Shown here: positions 15,165-23,614 of the stretch, in pieces | Position numbering within the stretch: position 1 is the first letter of the stretch | Layout: each line of letters begins with the position of its first letter | Source of the DNA: Nocardioides mangrovi | Lineage (GTDB): Bacteria; Actinomycetota; Actinomycetes; Propionibacteriales; Nocardioidaceae | Direction: 5' to 3' | Assembly: GCF_020073815.1 (NCBI RefSeq) | Contig: NZ_JAIQZJ010000027.1 | Coordinates: forward strand, 1 to 40,680 | Length of the DNA: 40,680 nt | Notes under the pieces: generated by a model | The model's database searches: none | The model's input: only the letters and a program-made list of their open reading frames with translations | Told to the model about the DNA's origin: nothing | Made by a program: the position numbers and the translations under genes

Positions 15165-17665
15165 CGAATGCGCTCGTTCGAGGGGTCGAGGAGGGCCGTC
15201 GCGTCGACCGAGCCGACGGTGACCGGGTAGAGCTCCTCCATGTAGGACACGGCGAGCTCGTTGCCGATCACCGCCTCGGCGGGCGGCAGGTAGGCGAGCA
15301 GCAGGTGCTTGCCCAGCGAGGGCGCGGAGCCGGCAGTCGTGACGTAGGGGTGGTGGCCGTGGCCGTCGGTCAGCGTGCCGCCGTCGCGGGTCAGGACCGG
15401 CTCCCCGCCGAGCATGTAGCGCTTCACCCCGGATGCCGAGGTGTGGTCGTCGACGACGAGCGTGCAGAGCACCGCGGCCGGCGAGGACTCCCGCTGGGCC
15501 AGGTAGGCCTCCTTGCCGACGAAGTCGGCGGCCTTCACCTTCGGCCGCTGCATGCCGGCCTCGACGATCGACCGCTCGGCGTCGAGCTCGTAGCCGAACG
15601 CCCGGTAGCCCTTCTCGATGCGGCCCGTGGTGCCGTAGACGCCGATGCCCACGGGCACCGCGCCGTACGCCGCCCCCGCGTCGAGCAGCGTGTCCCACAG
15701 CCCGGCGGCGTCGTCGGCCGCGACGTAGAGCTCCCAGCCGAGCTCGCCGACGTAGGAGATCCGCGAGGCCAGGACGGTGACGTCGCCGACCGCGATCTCG
15801 CGGCAGGTCAGGAAGCCGAAGCCGGCGTCGCTGACGTCCGCGGAGGTCAGCGAGGCCAGGATGTCCCGGGCCCTCGGGCCCCAGAGGCCGATGGTGACGA
15901 CGTCGTCGGTGCGGTTGGTCAGCGTGGTGCCGGCAGGCACGTGCGCGGCGAACCACTGACGGTCGGCCGGCCCGTGCGCGGCGCCGGTGACCACCCGGAA
16001 GTGGTCGTCGCCGAGCCGCATCACCGTGAGGTCGGACTTGAAACCGCCCTTGGGGTCGAGCACCGGCGTGTAGATCACCTTGCCGACGGGGACGTCGCAC
16101 TGCGCCACGCAGGTGACCTGCACGGCGTCGAGCGCGCCCGGACCCTCGATGTCGAAGACCTCGAACGCCGACAGGTCGATCACGCCCGCCGCCTCGCGCA
16201 TCCGCAGGTGCTCGGCGTTGATGATCGGGCTCCACCAGCGGGCGTCCCACTCGTGCTCGCGCGGCATCACGGCGTCGCCGTACTGCTCGAGGAGCCCGGC
16301 GTTGGACTCGTACCAGTGCGGCCGCTCCCAGCCGCCGGTCTCGAAGAAGACGGCGCCGAGCTTCTGCTGCGACTCGTGCATCGGGGCGAGCCGCTGGTCG
16401 CGGTCGGACTCGTACTGCTCGGCCGGGTGCACGATGCCGTAGGTCTTGATGAAGGACTCGGTGGTGCGCAGCCGGGTGTGCTCGCGGCGCAGCTGGTGGG
16501 GGTGGAAGCGCGCGATGTCGCTGTGGCTGACGTCGATCTCGGAGTGGCCGTTGACCATCCACTCCGCGACCGCGCGCCCGACGCCGGGACCCTCCTTGAT
16601 CCAGACCGCGGAGGCGGTCCAGAGGCCGGCGACGTGGCTCTCGCCGAGGATCGGGCTGCCGTCGCAGGTCAACGAGAGCAGGCCGTTGATGGCGTAGCGC
16701 ATCTCGGCGCCCTCGGCGCCGAGCAGCTCCGGCATCAGCTCGTAGGCCTGCTCGAGCTGCGGATCGAAGTCGTCGGAGGTGAAGGGCATCTCGGTCGGCG
16801 ACAGCTTCGCCTGCTCGATCGAGGGGATCTCCTCCGGCTCGTGGAGGATCGCCCGGTGGGCGTAGGAGCCGACCTCCATGTCGGCGCCGTGCTGGCGCTC
16901 GTAGCAGAAGGTGTCCATGTCCCGGACGATCGGGAAGGAGATCTCGCCCTCCCGCTCGGACAGCTGCGGGCACGGGCCGACGCTGATCATCTGGTGCACC
17001 GCCGGCGTGAGCGGGATCGAGACGCCCGCCATGTCGCCGATCTTCGGGCTCCAGACCCCGCACGCGATGACGACGTACTCGGTCTCGATGTCGCCCTGGT
17101 CGGTCCGCACCCGCCTGATCCGCCCGTCCTCCACGTCGAGCCCGAGCACCTCGACGTTGGGGACGGTGGTCAGGGCGCCGGACTCGACCGCGCCGTCGCG
17201 CATGATCGTGCCGGCGCGCAGCGAGTCGACGACGCCCACGCTCGGCGTCCAGAAGGCGCCGATGAACTGGTCCTCCTCGATGAAGGGGACCTTCTCCTTC
17301 ACGAAGGCCGGCTCGACGAGCTCGGCCTCGATCCCCCACGCCTTCGCCGACGACATCCGGCGACGCAGCTCCTCCATGCGCTCCTCGGTGCGCGCGATCT
17401 CGAAGCCACCCGACTCCGTGAAGACGCCCATCTCCTTGTACTGCCTCATGGAGTCGAGGGTCAGGTCCGTGATCTCGCGGGAGTGGTCCACCGGGAAGAT
17501 GAAGTTCGACGCGTGGCCGGTCGAGCCGCCCGGATTGGGCAGCGGGCCCTTGTCGATCTGCACCAGGTCGCGCCAGCCGAGCCGCGCGAGGTGGTGGACG
17601 AGGCTGTTGCCGACGATGCCGGCGCCGATCACGACGACCTTGGCCGAGGCGGGAACGGTGGCCAT
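15161..17665 (-). CDS. Dimethylglycine dehydrogenase/sarcosine dehydrogenase-family flavoprotein with GcvT domain
   Basis: The 834-residue protein has the full size of dimethylglycine dehydrogenase. A Rossmann motif VVVIGAGIVGNS (10-21) opens the DAO-type FAD domain; GGSTGHASN places H51 where related enzymes bind FAD covalently through histidine. After about residue 440 comes a GcvT-like folate-binding half (GVIDLSAFEVFDIEGPGA, ISYVGELGWELYV, EKGYRAFGYELD). The reaction expected is oxidative demethylation of dimethylglycine to sarcosine, with the carbon captured on tetrahydrofolate and electrons given to ETF, whose genes follow with 4-nt overlaps. Sarcosine as substrate cannot be excluded. 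The promoter region holds two copies of the 17-bp operator 37-73 nt upstream of the start. Confidence 0.87.
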   Translation of the reverse strand: MATVPASAKVVVIGAGIVGNSLVHHLARLGWRDLVQIDKGPLPNPGGSTGHASNFIFPVDHSREITDLTLDSMRQYKEMGVFTESGGFEIARTEERMEELRRRMSSAKAWGIEAELVEPAFVKEKVPFIEEDQFIGAFWTPSVGVVDSLRAGTIMRDGAVESGALTTVPNVEVLGLDVEDGRIRRVRTDQGDIETEYVVIACGVWSPKIGDMAGVSIPLTPAVHQMISVGPCPQLSEREGEISFPIVRDMDTFCYERQHGADMEVGSYAHRAILHEPEEIPSIEQAKLSPTEMPFTSDDFDPQLEQAYELMPELLGAEGAEMRYAINGLLSLTCDGSPILGESHVAGLWTASAVWIKEGPGVGRAVAEWMVNGHSEIDVSHSDIARFHPHQLRREHTRLRTTESFIKTYGIVHPAEQYESDRDQRLAPMHESQQKLGAVFFETGGWERPHWYESNAGLLEQYGDAVMPREHEWDARWWSPIINAEHLRMREAAGVIDLSAFEVFDIEGPGALDAVQVTCVAQCDVPVGKVIYTPVLDPKGGFKSDLTVMRLGDDHFRVVTGAAHGPADRQWFAAHVPAGTTLTNRTDDVVTIGLWGPRARDILASLTSADVSDAGFGFLTCREIAVGDVTVLASRISYVGELGWELYVAADDAAGLWDTLLDAGAAYGAVPVGIGVYGTTGRIEKGYRAFGYELDAERSIVEAGMQRPKVKAADFVGKEAYLAQRESSPAAVLCTLVVDDHTSASGVKRYMLGGEPVLTRDGGTLTDGHGHHPYVTTAGSAPSLGKHLLLAYLPPAEAVIGNELAVSYMEELYPVTVGSVDATALLDPSNERIR

Positions 17666-17702
17666 GGAGCTCTCCGGTCTGTGTCCGAGGGATGGTGCCT
17701 GC

Positions 17703-17738
17703 GTTGCGTATCACGCAACGTGATTCGCCATACGAAAC
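17703..17738. promoter_or_regulatory. Tandem IclR-type operator, site A (dimethylglycine dehydrogenase operon)
   Basis: GTTGCGTATCACGCAAC at 17703-17719 is a perfect palindrome around an ATC centre, with arms that extend one base on each side. The second copy, GTTTCGTATGGCGAATC on the minus strand at 17722-17738, matches 12 of 17 positions. The two start 19 bp apart. The pair is 38-73 nt before the dehydrogenase start. The same strong site is found unchanged at 25118-25134. The regulator is inferred to be the IclR protein at 25231-25995. Confidence 0.82.
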
Positions 17739-17757
17739 TACGACAAGGATCGCCCGG

Positions 17758-17788
17758 CCCCGGCCGGGAGGTCAACCCCCGGCCGGGG
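17758..17788 (-). terminator. Terminator of the bet-pro operon
   Basis: CCCCGGCCGGG (17758-17768) and CCCGGCCGGGG (17778-17788) form a perfect 11-bp GC stem with a 9-nt loop. It begins 23 nt after the proX stop, on the minus strand, and separates the transporter operon from the dehydrogenase promoter. No T-run is present. Confidence 0.7.
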
Positions 17789-17810
17789 TGGGTGATCGTG
17801 GGTCAGCCGG

Positions 17811-18800
17811 TCAGCTGGAGACGCCGGCCGCCTCGAGCCAGGGGGCGACCTTGTCCGGGTTGGCGTCGACCCACTTCTTCGCGGCGTCCTCGGGGTCCAT
17901 GCCGTCCTCGGCGATGTACTTCGCGACCAGGTTCTGGTCGTCGTTGGTCCAGCTGAACGCCTTGACGAGGTCGTACGCCGGGCTGCCGGAGTCGGCGAAG
18001 TCCGACGAGACGATCTTGTTGAGCGGGTAGGGCGGGTAGTCGCAGGCGACCTTGTCCGGGTCGGCGTCGCAGCCGTCCGTGTACTTCGGCAGGTCCACCT
18101 TGACCAGCGGCACCTCCGCCAGGAACCACTGCGGCTCGTAGAAGTAGCCGATCATCGGCTTCTTGTTCTCCTCCGCGGTGCGGAAGGCCTCGATCAGCGC
18201 GTTCTCGCTGCCGGCGTAGACGACCTTGAAGTTCAGGTCGAGGTTCTTCACCAGCGCCTCGTCGTTGGTCACGAAGCCCGGGTCACCGTCGTAGAGGGTG
18301 CCGAGGTCGCCCGACTCGCTGGTCTTGAACATGTCGGCGTACTTGTTGAGGTTCTCCCAGTTGGTGATGTCCGGGTACTTGTCGGCCATCCACGGCGGGA
18401 CGTACCAGCCGATGACCCCGTCGTTGCCGGTCAGGCCTGCGTCGACCGCACTGCCGTCGCCGCCCTGGTCGGTCATGTACTTCTTCGCGAGCTCCGGGTG
18501 CCCCCAGTTCTCGATGACCACGTCGACCGAGCCGGTCCCGAAGCCCTTCCACGACACCTGCTCGTCGAGGTTCTTGTAGTTGACCGTGCACCCGAGCTTG
18601 GTCTGGGCCAGGTAGCCGACCACGTAGGCGTCCGCCTCGTAGCCGACCCACGGGTTGACCGCCATGTTCAGGTCACCGCAGTCCTTGGTCCCCGCCGGTT
18701 CGTCGGCGTTCTGGATGGAGTCGCCACCACACGCACCGAGCGTGAGCACCGACGCCGTCACGAGGGCGGAGAACCCCGCCAGCGTGCGCTTGACTCTCAT
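17811..18800 (-). CDS. proX: Glycine betaine/choline ABC transporter substrate-binding lipoprotein
   Basis: The 329-residue precursor has a lipoprotein signal ending VLTLGACGG (C24). The mature protein is of the OpuAC type: LNMAVNPWVGYEADAYVVGYL, VSWKGFGTGSVDVVIENWG and DGVIGWYVPPWMADKYPD carry the Trp residues that form the aromatic cage for a quaternary ammonium group in this family. It delivers betaine, choline or a related compound to the ProW/ProV machinery at the membrane. It is last in the betB-betA-proV-proW-proX operon, 30 nt after proW, and a strong terminator follows. Choline is likely because choline oxidation genes share the transcript, but the sequence does not settle choline against betaine. 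Confidence 0.9.
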   Translation of the reverse strand: MRVKRTLAGFSALVTASVLTLGACGGDSIQNADEPAGTKDCGDLNMAVNPWVGYEADAYVVGYLAQTKLGCTVNYKNLDEQVSWKGFGTGSVDVVIENWGHPELAKKYMTDQGGDGSAVDAGLTGNDGVIGWYVPPWMADKYPDITNWENLNKYADMFKTSESGDLGTLYDGDPGFVTNDEALVKNLDLNFKVVYAGSENALIEAFRTAEENKKPMIGYFYEPQWFLAEVPLVKVDLPKYTDGCDADPDKVACDYPPYPLNKIVSSDFADSGSPAYDLVKAFSWTNDDQNLVAKYIAEDGMDPEDAAKKWVDANPDKVAPWLEAAGVSS

Positions 18801-18830
18801 CTTCGACCTTCCATTTCTCTTAGTGACGAT

Positions 18831-20888
18831 TCATCCGAGCATCGTGGACGGCCCGCGCTGCGGGCGTCGTCCGGCCTTGAGGGTGGCGCTCTCTCCCGCG
18901 CGCGCGGCGCCGTACGTCGTGATCCGGTCGAGCATGATCCCGAGGAGCACGATGGTGATGCCGGCGGCGAGGCCCTTGCCGACGAAGTCGGCCTGCCGGA
19001 AGCCCCAGATGATGTCGAAGCCGAGACCACCGGCGCCGACCATCGCGCCGATGACCACCATCGACAGCACGTAGAGCAGACCCTGGTTGGTGGCCAGCAG
19101 CACCGAGCCCCGCGCCATCGGGAGCTGGACCTTGGTGATCTCCTGCCACCGGTTGGCGCCGGTCGAGCGCGACGCCTCGATCGTCTCGGAGGAGACCCCG
19201 CGGATGCCGTCGGCGACCAGCTTGGTCGCGATCGGCGCGGCGTAGATGACGCCGGCGATGATCGCGGTGAAGCGGTTGGGTCCGAAGAGGATGAGCACCG
19301 GGATCAGCGGCACGAACGGCGGGATCGTCTGGCCGGCGTCCAGGAAGGGGCGCAGCACCCGGTCCGTGGTGAGGTTGCGGCCCATCGCGACGCCGAGCAC
19401 GACGGCGATCGCCACGACGAGCACGGTCGCGACGAGCACCGAGGTCAGCGTGACCATCGCGTTGTACCAGAGGTCGAGGAGGTAGATCCCGGCCAGGCAG
19501 ACGAACGTCGCGACGAGGGCGCGCAGGCCGCCGACGATCATCGCGATCAGCAGCAGCGCGAGGCCGGTGACGAACCACGGCGACTCGGCGACCAGGCTCT
19601 GCACCGGGTTGAGGAACCAGTTGGTGAAGCCGTCCTGGATCGAGGTGGTGAAGCCGGAGAGGTCGGTGAGCAGCCAGTCGCCGAAGTCGTCGACCGCGTT
19701 GCGTATGGGGGTACCGAGGTCCGGACTCGAGGGGAACTCGTTCGCCCACACGTACATGTGTGAGAGGTAGAGGGCGACCAGGGTCCCGGCCGATCCGGCG
19801 ACCAGCACGATCCGGCGCAGGCGACGGCCGTGGTTGCCGGCGCGACGGGCCTGCTCGGCGCGGACGCTCGCGGCGGTGGTCGTGCGGTCGAGCGTGATCG
19901 CGAGCACCACGATGCAGATGCCGGCGACCGCCGCCGTGCCGAACTGGTTGCGCTGGAGCCCGTCGATCACAGGCTGCCCGAGGCCGGGACCGTCGATGTA
20001 CGCCGCGATCGTGGCCATCGCCAGCGCGGCCATGATCGTCTGGTTGACGCCGACGATGATGGTGCGCTTCGCGAGCGGGAGCTCGACCTTGACCAGCCGC
20101 TGCCACGCGGTCTGACCGAGCGACGAGGTCGCCTCGACGACGCCGGGGTTGACCGTGCGCAGGCCGTGGGCGGAGATCCGGATGACCGGCGGGGTCGCGT
20201 AGACGAGGGTGACCATGATCGCCGCGGCGGGACCGATGCCGAAGAGGATGCTGAAGGGCAGCAGGTAGACGAAGGACGGCATCGTCTGCATCACGTCGAG
20301 GACCGGCGTGACGATCGCCGAGACGACCTTGCTGTGCGCCATCCAGATGCCGAGCGGGATCCCGACGAGGCAGGAGAAGACCACCGAGAAGAGGGTGATC
20401 AGCAGGGTGTCGACCGACTCGGTCCAGAAGCCGAGGAAGCCGAAGAGCAGGAACGCCGGCACCACGAGCAGGACCAGCCGCCACCCCGCGATCGCGAAGG
20501 TCGCCAGCGCGGCCAGCGCGACGATCCCGAGCCAGCCGAACTGCGGGAACGGCCGCGGGAACGGCGCAACCGTGAACAGGTGCTGCAGCCAGGTGAAGAT
20601 CGAGTCCAGGCCGTCGGAGAGGCCGCTGATGATCCGGACGACGATGTCGGACGGCGAGGCGAAGGCGTCCTGGAGGTTCTCGCTGAGGTCCTGGAGCCAG
20701 TCGTGGACGCCGGTGCTCGTGGAGGTGCCGATGTGCAGCGTGTGGGTGCCCTCGGTGAACGACCAGACGATCACCCAGCCCACGACGACGGCGAGCAGCG
20801 CCCACAGCCGCGGGTGGGCGCGCACCACCGCGACGACCCGGCCCTCGTCCCGGATCCGGGCCCTGGAGCTGGTCGCGGCGGTCGTCAT
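18831..20888 (-). CDS. proW: Glycine betaine/choline ABC permease, two permease domains in one chain
   Basis: The 685-residue membrane protein contains two copies of the binding-protein-dependent permease domain. Each has an EAA loop: one in ATSSLGQTAWQRLVKVELPL (about residue 255) and one in EASRSTGANRWQEITKVQLP (about 575). ProW is usually a single domain of about 300 residues forming a homodimer; here the pair is fused, so one chain should form the whole channel. The ends of the protein are soluble or amphipathic, with extra helices before each domain. ATG at 20888 overlaps the proV stop by 4 nt. It works with ProV and ProX to import quaternary amines. Confidence 0.9.
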   Translation of the reverse strand: MTTAATSSRARIRDEGRVVAVVRAHPRLWALLAVVVGWVIVWSFTEGTHTLHIGTSTSTGVHDWLQDLSENLQDAFASPSDIVVRIISGLSDGLDSIFTWLQHLFTVAPFPRPFPQFGWLGIVALAALATFAIAGWRLVLLVVPAFLLFGFLGFWTESVDTLLITLFSVVFSCLVGIPLGIWMAHSKVVSAIVTPVLDVMQTMPSFVYLLPFSILFGIGPAAAIMVTLVYATPPVIRISAHGLRTVNPGVVEATSSLGQTAWQRLVKVELPLAKRTIIVGVNQTIMAALAMATIAAYIDGPGLGQPVIDGLQRNQFGTAAVAGICIVVLAITLDRTTTAASVRAEQARRAGNHGRRLRRIVLVAGSAGTLVALYLSHMYVWANEFPSSPDLGTPIRNAVDDFGDWLLTDLSGFTTSIQDGFTNWFLNPVQSLVAESPWFVTGLALLLIAMIVGGLRALVATFVCLAGIYLLDLWYNAMVTLTSVLVATVLVVAIAVVLGVAMGRNLTTDRVLRPFLDAGQTIPPFVPLIPVLILFGPNRFTAIIAGVIYAAPIATKLVADGIRGVSSETIEASRSTGANRWQEITKVQLPMARGSVLLATNQGLLYVLSMVVIGAMVGAGGLGFDIIWGFRQADFVGKGLAAGITIVLLGIMLDRITTYGAARAGESATLKAGRRPQRGPSTMLG

Positions 20889-21913
20889 GCGAGCGATTCC
20901 TCGGCCACGACGACCCGGAGGATGTCCTCGTCGTCCACCAGCCCGACCACGGTGTCGCCGTCGACGACCCGGCAGGGCCCACGGTGGTCCAGCACCGTGC
21001 GGGCCGCGTCGCGGACGATCTGGTCGGACCGCAGCACCGGACCGTCGACCGCCTGGCCGTCGGGCTCACGCATCACCCACTTGAGCGTCAGCACGTGCGA
21101 CTTGGGCACCTCGGAGGTGAAGTCCTTGACGTAGTCGTCGGCCGGCGCGCCGACCACCTCGTCCGGCGTGCCGATCTGCACGATCTCGCCGTCGCGCATG
21201 ATCAGGATCCGGTCGCCGAGCTTGAGCGCCTCCTGCAGGTCGTGGGTGATGAAGACCATCGTCTTGCCGAGCTCGTGGTGGAGCCGGATCACCTCGTTCT
21301 GCATGTCCCGCCGGATCAGCGGGTCCAGCGCGGAGAACGGCTCGTCGAAGAGCAGCAGCGACGGGTCGTTGGCGAGCGCCCGGGCCAGGCCGACGCGCTG
21401 CTGCATGCCGCCGGAGAGCTGGTCGGGGTAGGACATCTCGTAGCCCGACAGCCCGACCAGGTCGACGATCTCGGCGGCCTTCTCGCGGCGCTCCTTGCGT
21501 CCGACGCCGCGGACCTCCAGGCCGTAGGCGACGTTGTCGATCACCTGGCGGTGCGGCAGCAGGCCGAAGTGCTGGAAGACCATCGAGGCGTGGGTACGGC
21601 GCAGCTCGCGCAGCTCGGACTCGTTGGCCTTGGTGATGTCGTGCCCGTCGATGACGACCTCGCCGGCGGTCGGCTCGATCAGCCGGGTCAGGCAGCGCAC
21701 CAGCGTCGACTTGCCGGAGCCGGACAGGCCCATGACCACGAACACCTCACCCGGTGCGACCTCGAAGGAGACGTCGCGGACGCCGACGACACAGCCCGTC
21801 TTGGCCTTCAGGTCGGCGCGCGAGAGGTCCGCGTCCGGCGTACCGATGATCTTGTCGGCACCGCGGCCGAAGATCTTCCAGAGGTCCTTCACGGTCAGCG
21901 CGGCGTCGGTCAT
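20885..21913 (-). CDS. proV: Glycine betaine/choline ABC transporter ATP-binding protein
   Basis: The 342-residue ATPase has Walker A GLSGSGKS, the signature LSGGMQQR, and Walker B LLLFDEPFSALD. The longer N-terminal stretch before Walker A, with KIFGRGADKIIG, and the FQHFGLLPHRQVIDNVAYGLE segment are typical of ProV/OpuAA. The last 70 residues have a CBS-like part (GPCRVVDGDTVVGLVDDEDIL), which in relatives senses ionic strength; only one such unit is visible, where two are usual. It energises uptake at the inner face of the membrane. Its start overlaps the betA stop by 4 nt. Confidence 0.93.
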   Translation of the reverse strand: MTDAALTVKDLWKIFGRGADKIIGTPDADLSRADLKAKTGCVVGVRDVSFEVAPGEVFVVMGLSGSGKSTLVRCLTRLIEPTAGEVVIDGHDITKANESELRELRRTHASMVFQHFGLLPHRQVIDNVAYGLEVRGVGRKERREKAAEIVDLVGLSGYEMSYPDQLSGGMQQRVGLARALANDPSLLLFDEPFSALDPLIRRDMQNEVIRLHHELGKTMVFITHDLQEALKLGDRILIMRDGEIVQIGTPDEVVGAPADDYVKDFTSEVPKSHVLTLKWVMREPDGQAVDGPVLRSDQIVRDAARTVLDHRGPCRVVDGDTVVGLVDDEDILRVVVAEESLA

Positions 21914-23604
21914 GACGACTCCTCGGGATAGAGCGGCATGCCGTCGCGGTAGCGGTAGAACGGCACGTCGGCGGGCGGGAGCGGGGTGTTGCCCGCGATG
22001 AGGTCGGCGGCCTTCTCGGCGACCATCATCACCGGGGCGTAGATGTTGCCGTTGGTGACGTAGGGGAAGACCGAGGCGTCGACGACGCGCAGCCCGTCGA
22101 CGCCGTGCACGCGCATCGACGACGGGTCGACGACCGCCGTGTCGTCGACGCCCATCTTGGCCGTGCACGACGGGTGCAGCGCGGTCTCGGCGTCGGCGCG
22201 GACCCAGGCGAGGATCTCCTCGTCGGTCTCGACGGCCTTGCCGGGCGAGAGCTCGCCGTCGTTGTACGGCGCGAACGCCGGCTGGTTGAGGATGTCCCGC
22301 GCGACCCGGATCGCCTCGACCCACTCGCGCCGGTCGTTGGGCGTCGAGAGGTAGTTGAAGAGGATCGACGGGTGCTGCTTGGGGTCGCGGCTCCGGACCT
22401 TCACGTGGCCGCGGGTGTCGGCGTACATCGGACCGATGTGCACCTGGTAGCCGTGGCCCTCGGTCGGCGCGGACCCGTCGTACCGGATGGCGACGGGGAG
22501 GAAGTGGAACATCAGGTTGGGGTAGTCGACGTCCTCGTTGCTGCGCGCGAAGCCGCCGCCCTCGAAGTGGTTGGTGGCGCCGAGGCCGCGGCGGTGGACG
22601 AGCCACTGGTAGCCGATGCCCGGCCGCTTGCGCCACGCGAGGCCGGGCGCGATCGAGACCGGCTGCTTCGAGGCGTACTGCACGTAGACCTCGAGGTGGT
22701 CCTGCGCGTTGGCGCCGACGCCGGGCAGGTGCTGCACGACCGGGATGCCGAGACCGCCCAGCAGCGCCTGGTCGCCGATGCCGGAGAGCTGGAGCAGCTG
22801 CGGCGAGTTGATCGCGCCGCCGCAGAGGATCACCTCGCCGGCGTGCGCCGTACGACGGGCGCGGCCGGCGCGCAGGTAGTCGACGCCGACCACGCGCTTG
22901 CCCTGCACGCGCAGCCCGGTGGCGAAGGCGAGGGTCTCGACCTTGAGGTTCTTGCGGTGCCGGACCGGGTGCAGGTAGGCGCGGGCGGCGGAGAGCCGGC
23001 GGCCGCGGTGGACGTTGCGGTCGAAGGGCGCGAAGCCCTCCTGGCGGTAGCCGTTGACGTCGTCGGTGAGCGGGTAGCCGGCCTGCTGCGCGGCCTCGAA
23101 GAAGGCGCCGAAGAGCGGGTTGTCGGCGGGCCCACGCTCGAGCACGAGCGGCCCGTCGCCGCCGCGCCACGCGTCCGCGCCGCTGCTGCCGTCCTCGAGG
23201 ATCCGGCGCTCCATGCGCTTGAAGTAGGGCAGGCAGTGGAGGTAGTCCCACTCCTTCATCCCCGGCTCGGCGGCCCAGCGCTCGTAGTCGAGCGGGTTGC
23301 CGCGCTGGAAGATCATCCCGTTGATCGAGCTCGACCCGCCGAGCACCTTGCCGCGGGCGTGGTAGACCCTCCGGTTGTTCAGCTCCGGCTCCGGGTCGGT
23401 CTCGTACTTCCAGTCGTAGAGCCGGTTGCCGATCGGGAAGGGCAGCGCGGCCGGCATGTGGATGAACGGGTCGATCCGGAAGTCGGAGCGGCCGGCCTCC
23501 AGCACGAGGACCGTCGTACCGGGGTCGGCGGAGAGCCGGTTGGCGAGCGCGCACCCGGCCGAGCCGCCACCGACGATGACGTAGTCGTACCGGTCCGCAC
23601 CCAT
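21910..23604 (-). CDS. betA: Choline dehydrogenase-type GMC oxidoreductase
   Basis: The 564-residue flavoprotein has the GMC dinucleotide motif DYVIVGGGSAGCALANRLS at the N terminus, the first GMC signature in ARGKVLGGSSSINGMIFQRG, the second in GGAINSPQLLQLSGIG, and the catalytic His in ALHPSCTAKMG. VTNGNIYAPVMMVAEKAADLI closes the FAD site. It should oxidise choline to betaine aldehyde, passing electrons to the respiratory chain. Position between a betaine aldehyde dehydrogenase gene (10 nt upstream) and the ProVWX genes supports choline rather than another alcohol. The start at 23604 gives the usual N terminus MGADRYDY. Confidence 0.92.
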   Translation of the reverse strand: MGADRYDYVIVGGGSAGCALANRLSADPGTTVLVLEAGRSDFRIDPFIHMPAALPFPIGNRLYDWKYETDPEPELNNRRVYHARGKVLGGSSSINGMIFQRGNPLDYERWAAEPGMKEWDYLHCLPYFKRMERRILEDGSSGADAWRGGDGPLVLERGPADNPLFGAFFEAAQQAGYPLTDDVNGYRQEGFAPFDRNVHRGRRLSAARAYLHPVRHRKNLKVETLAFATGLRVQGKRVVGVDYLRAGRARRTAHAGEVILCGGAINSPQLLQLSGIGDQALLGGLGIPVVQHLPGVGANAQDHLEVYVQYASKQPVSIAPGLAWRKRPGIGYQWLVHRRGLGATNHFEGGGFARSNEDVDYPNLMFHFLPVAIRYDGSAPTEGHGYQVHIGPMYADTRGHVKVRSRDPKQHPSILFNYLSTPNDRREWVEAIRVARDILNQPAFAPYNDGELSPGKAVETDEEILAWVRADAETALHPSCTAKMGVDDTAVVDPSSMRVHGVDGLRVVDASVFPYVTNGNIYAPVMMVAEKAADLIAGNTPLPPADVPFYRYRDGMPLYPEESS

Positions 23605-23614
23605 GACCCGACCC

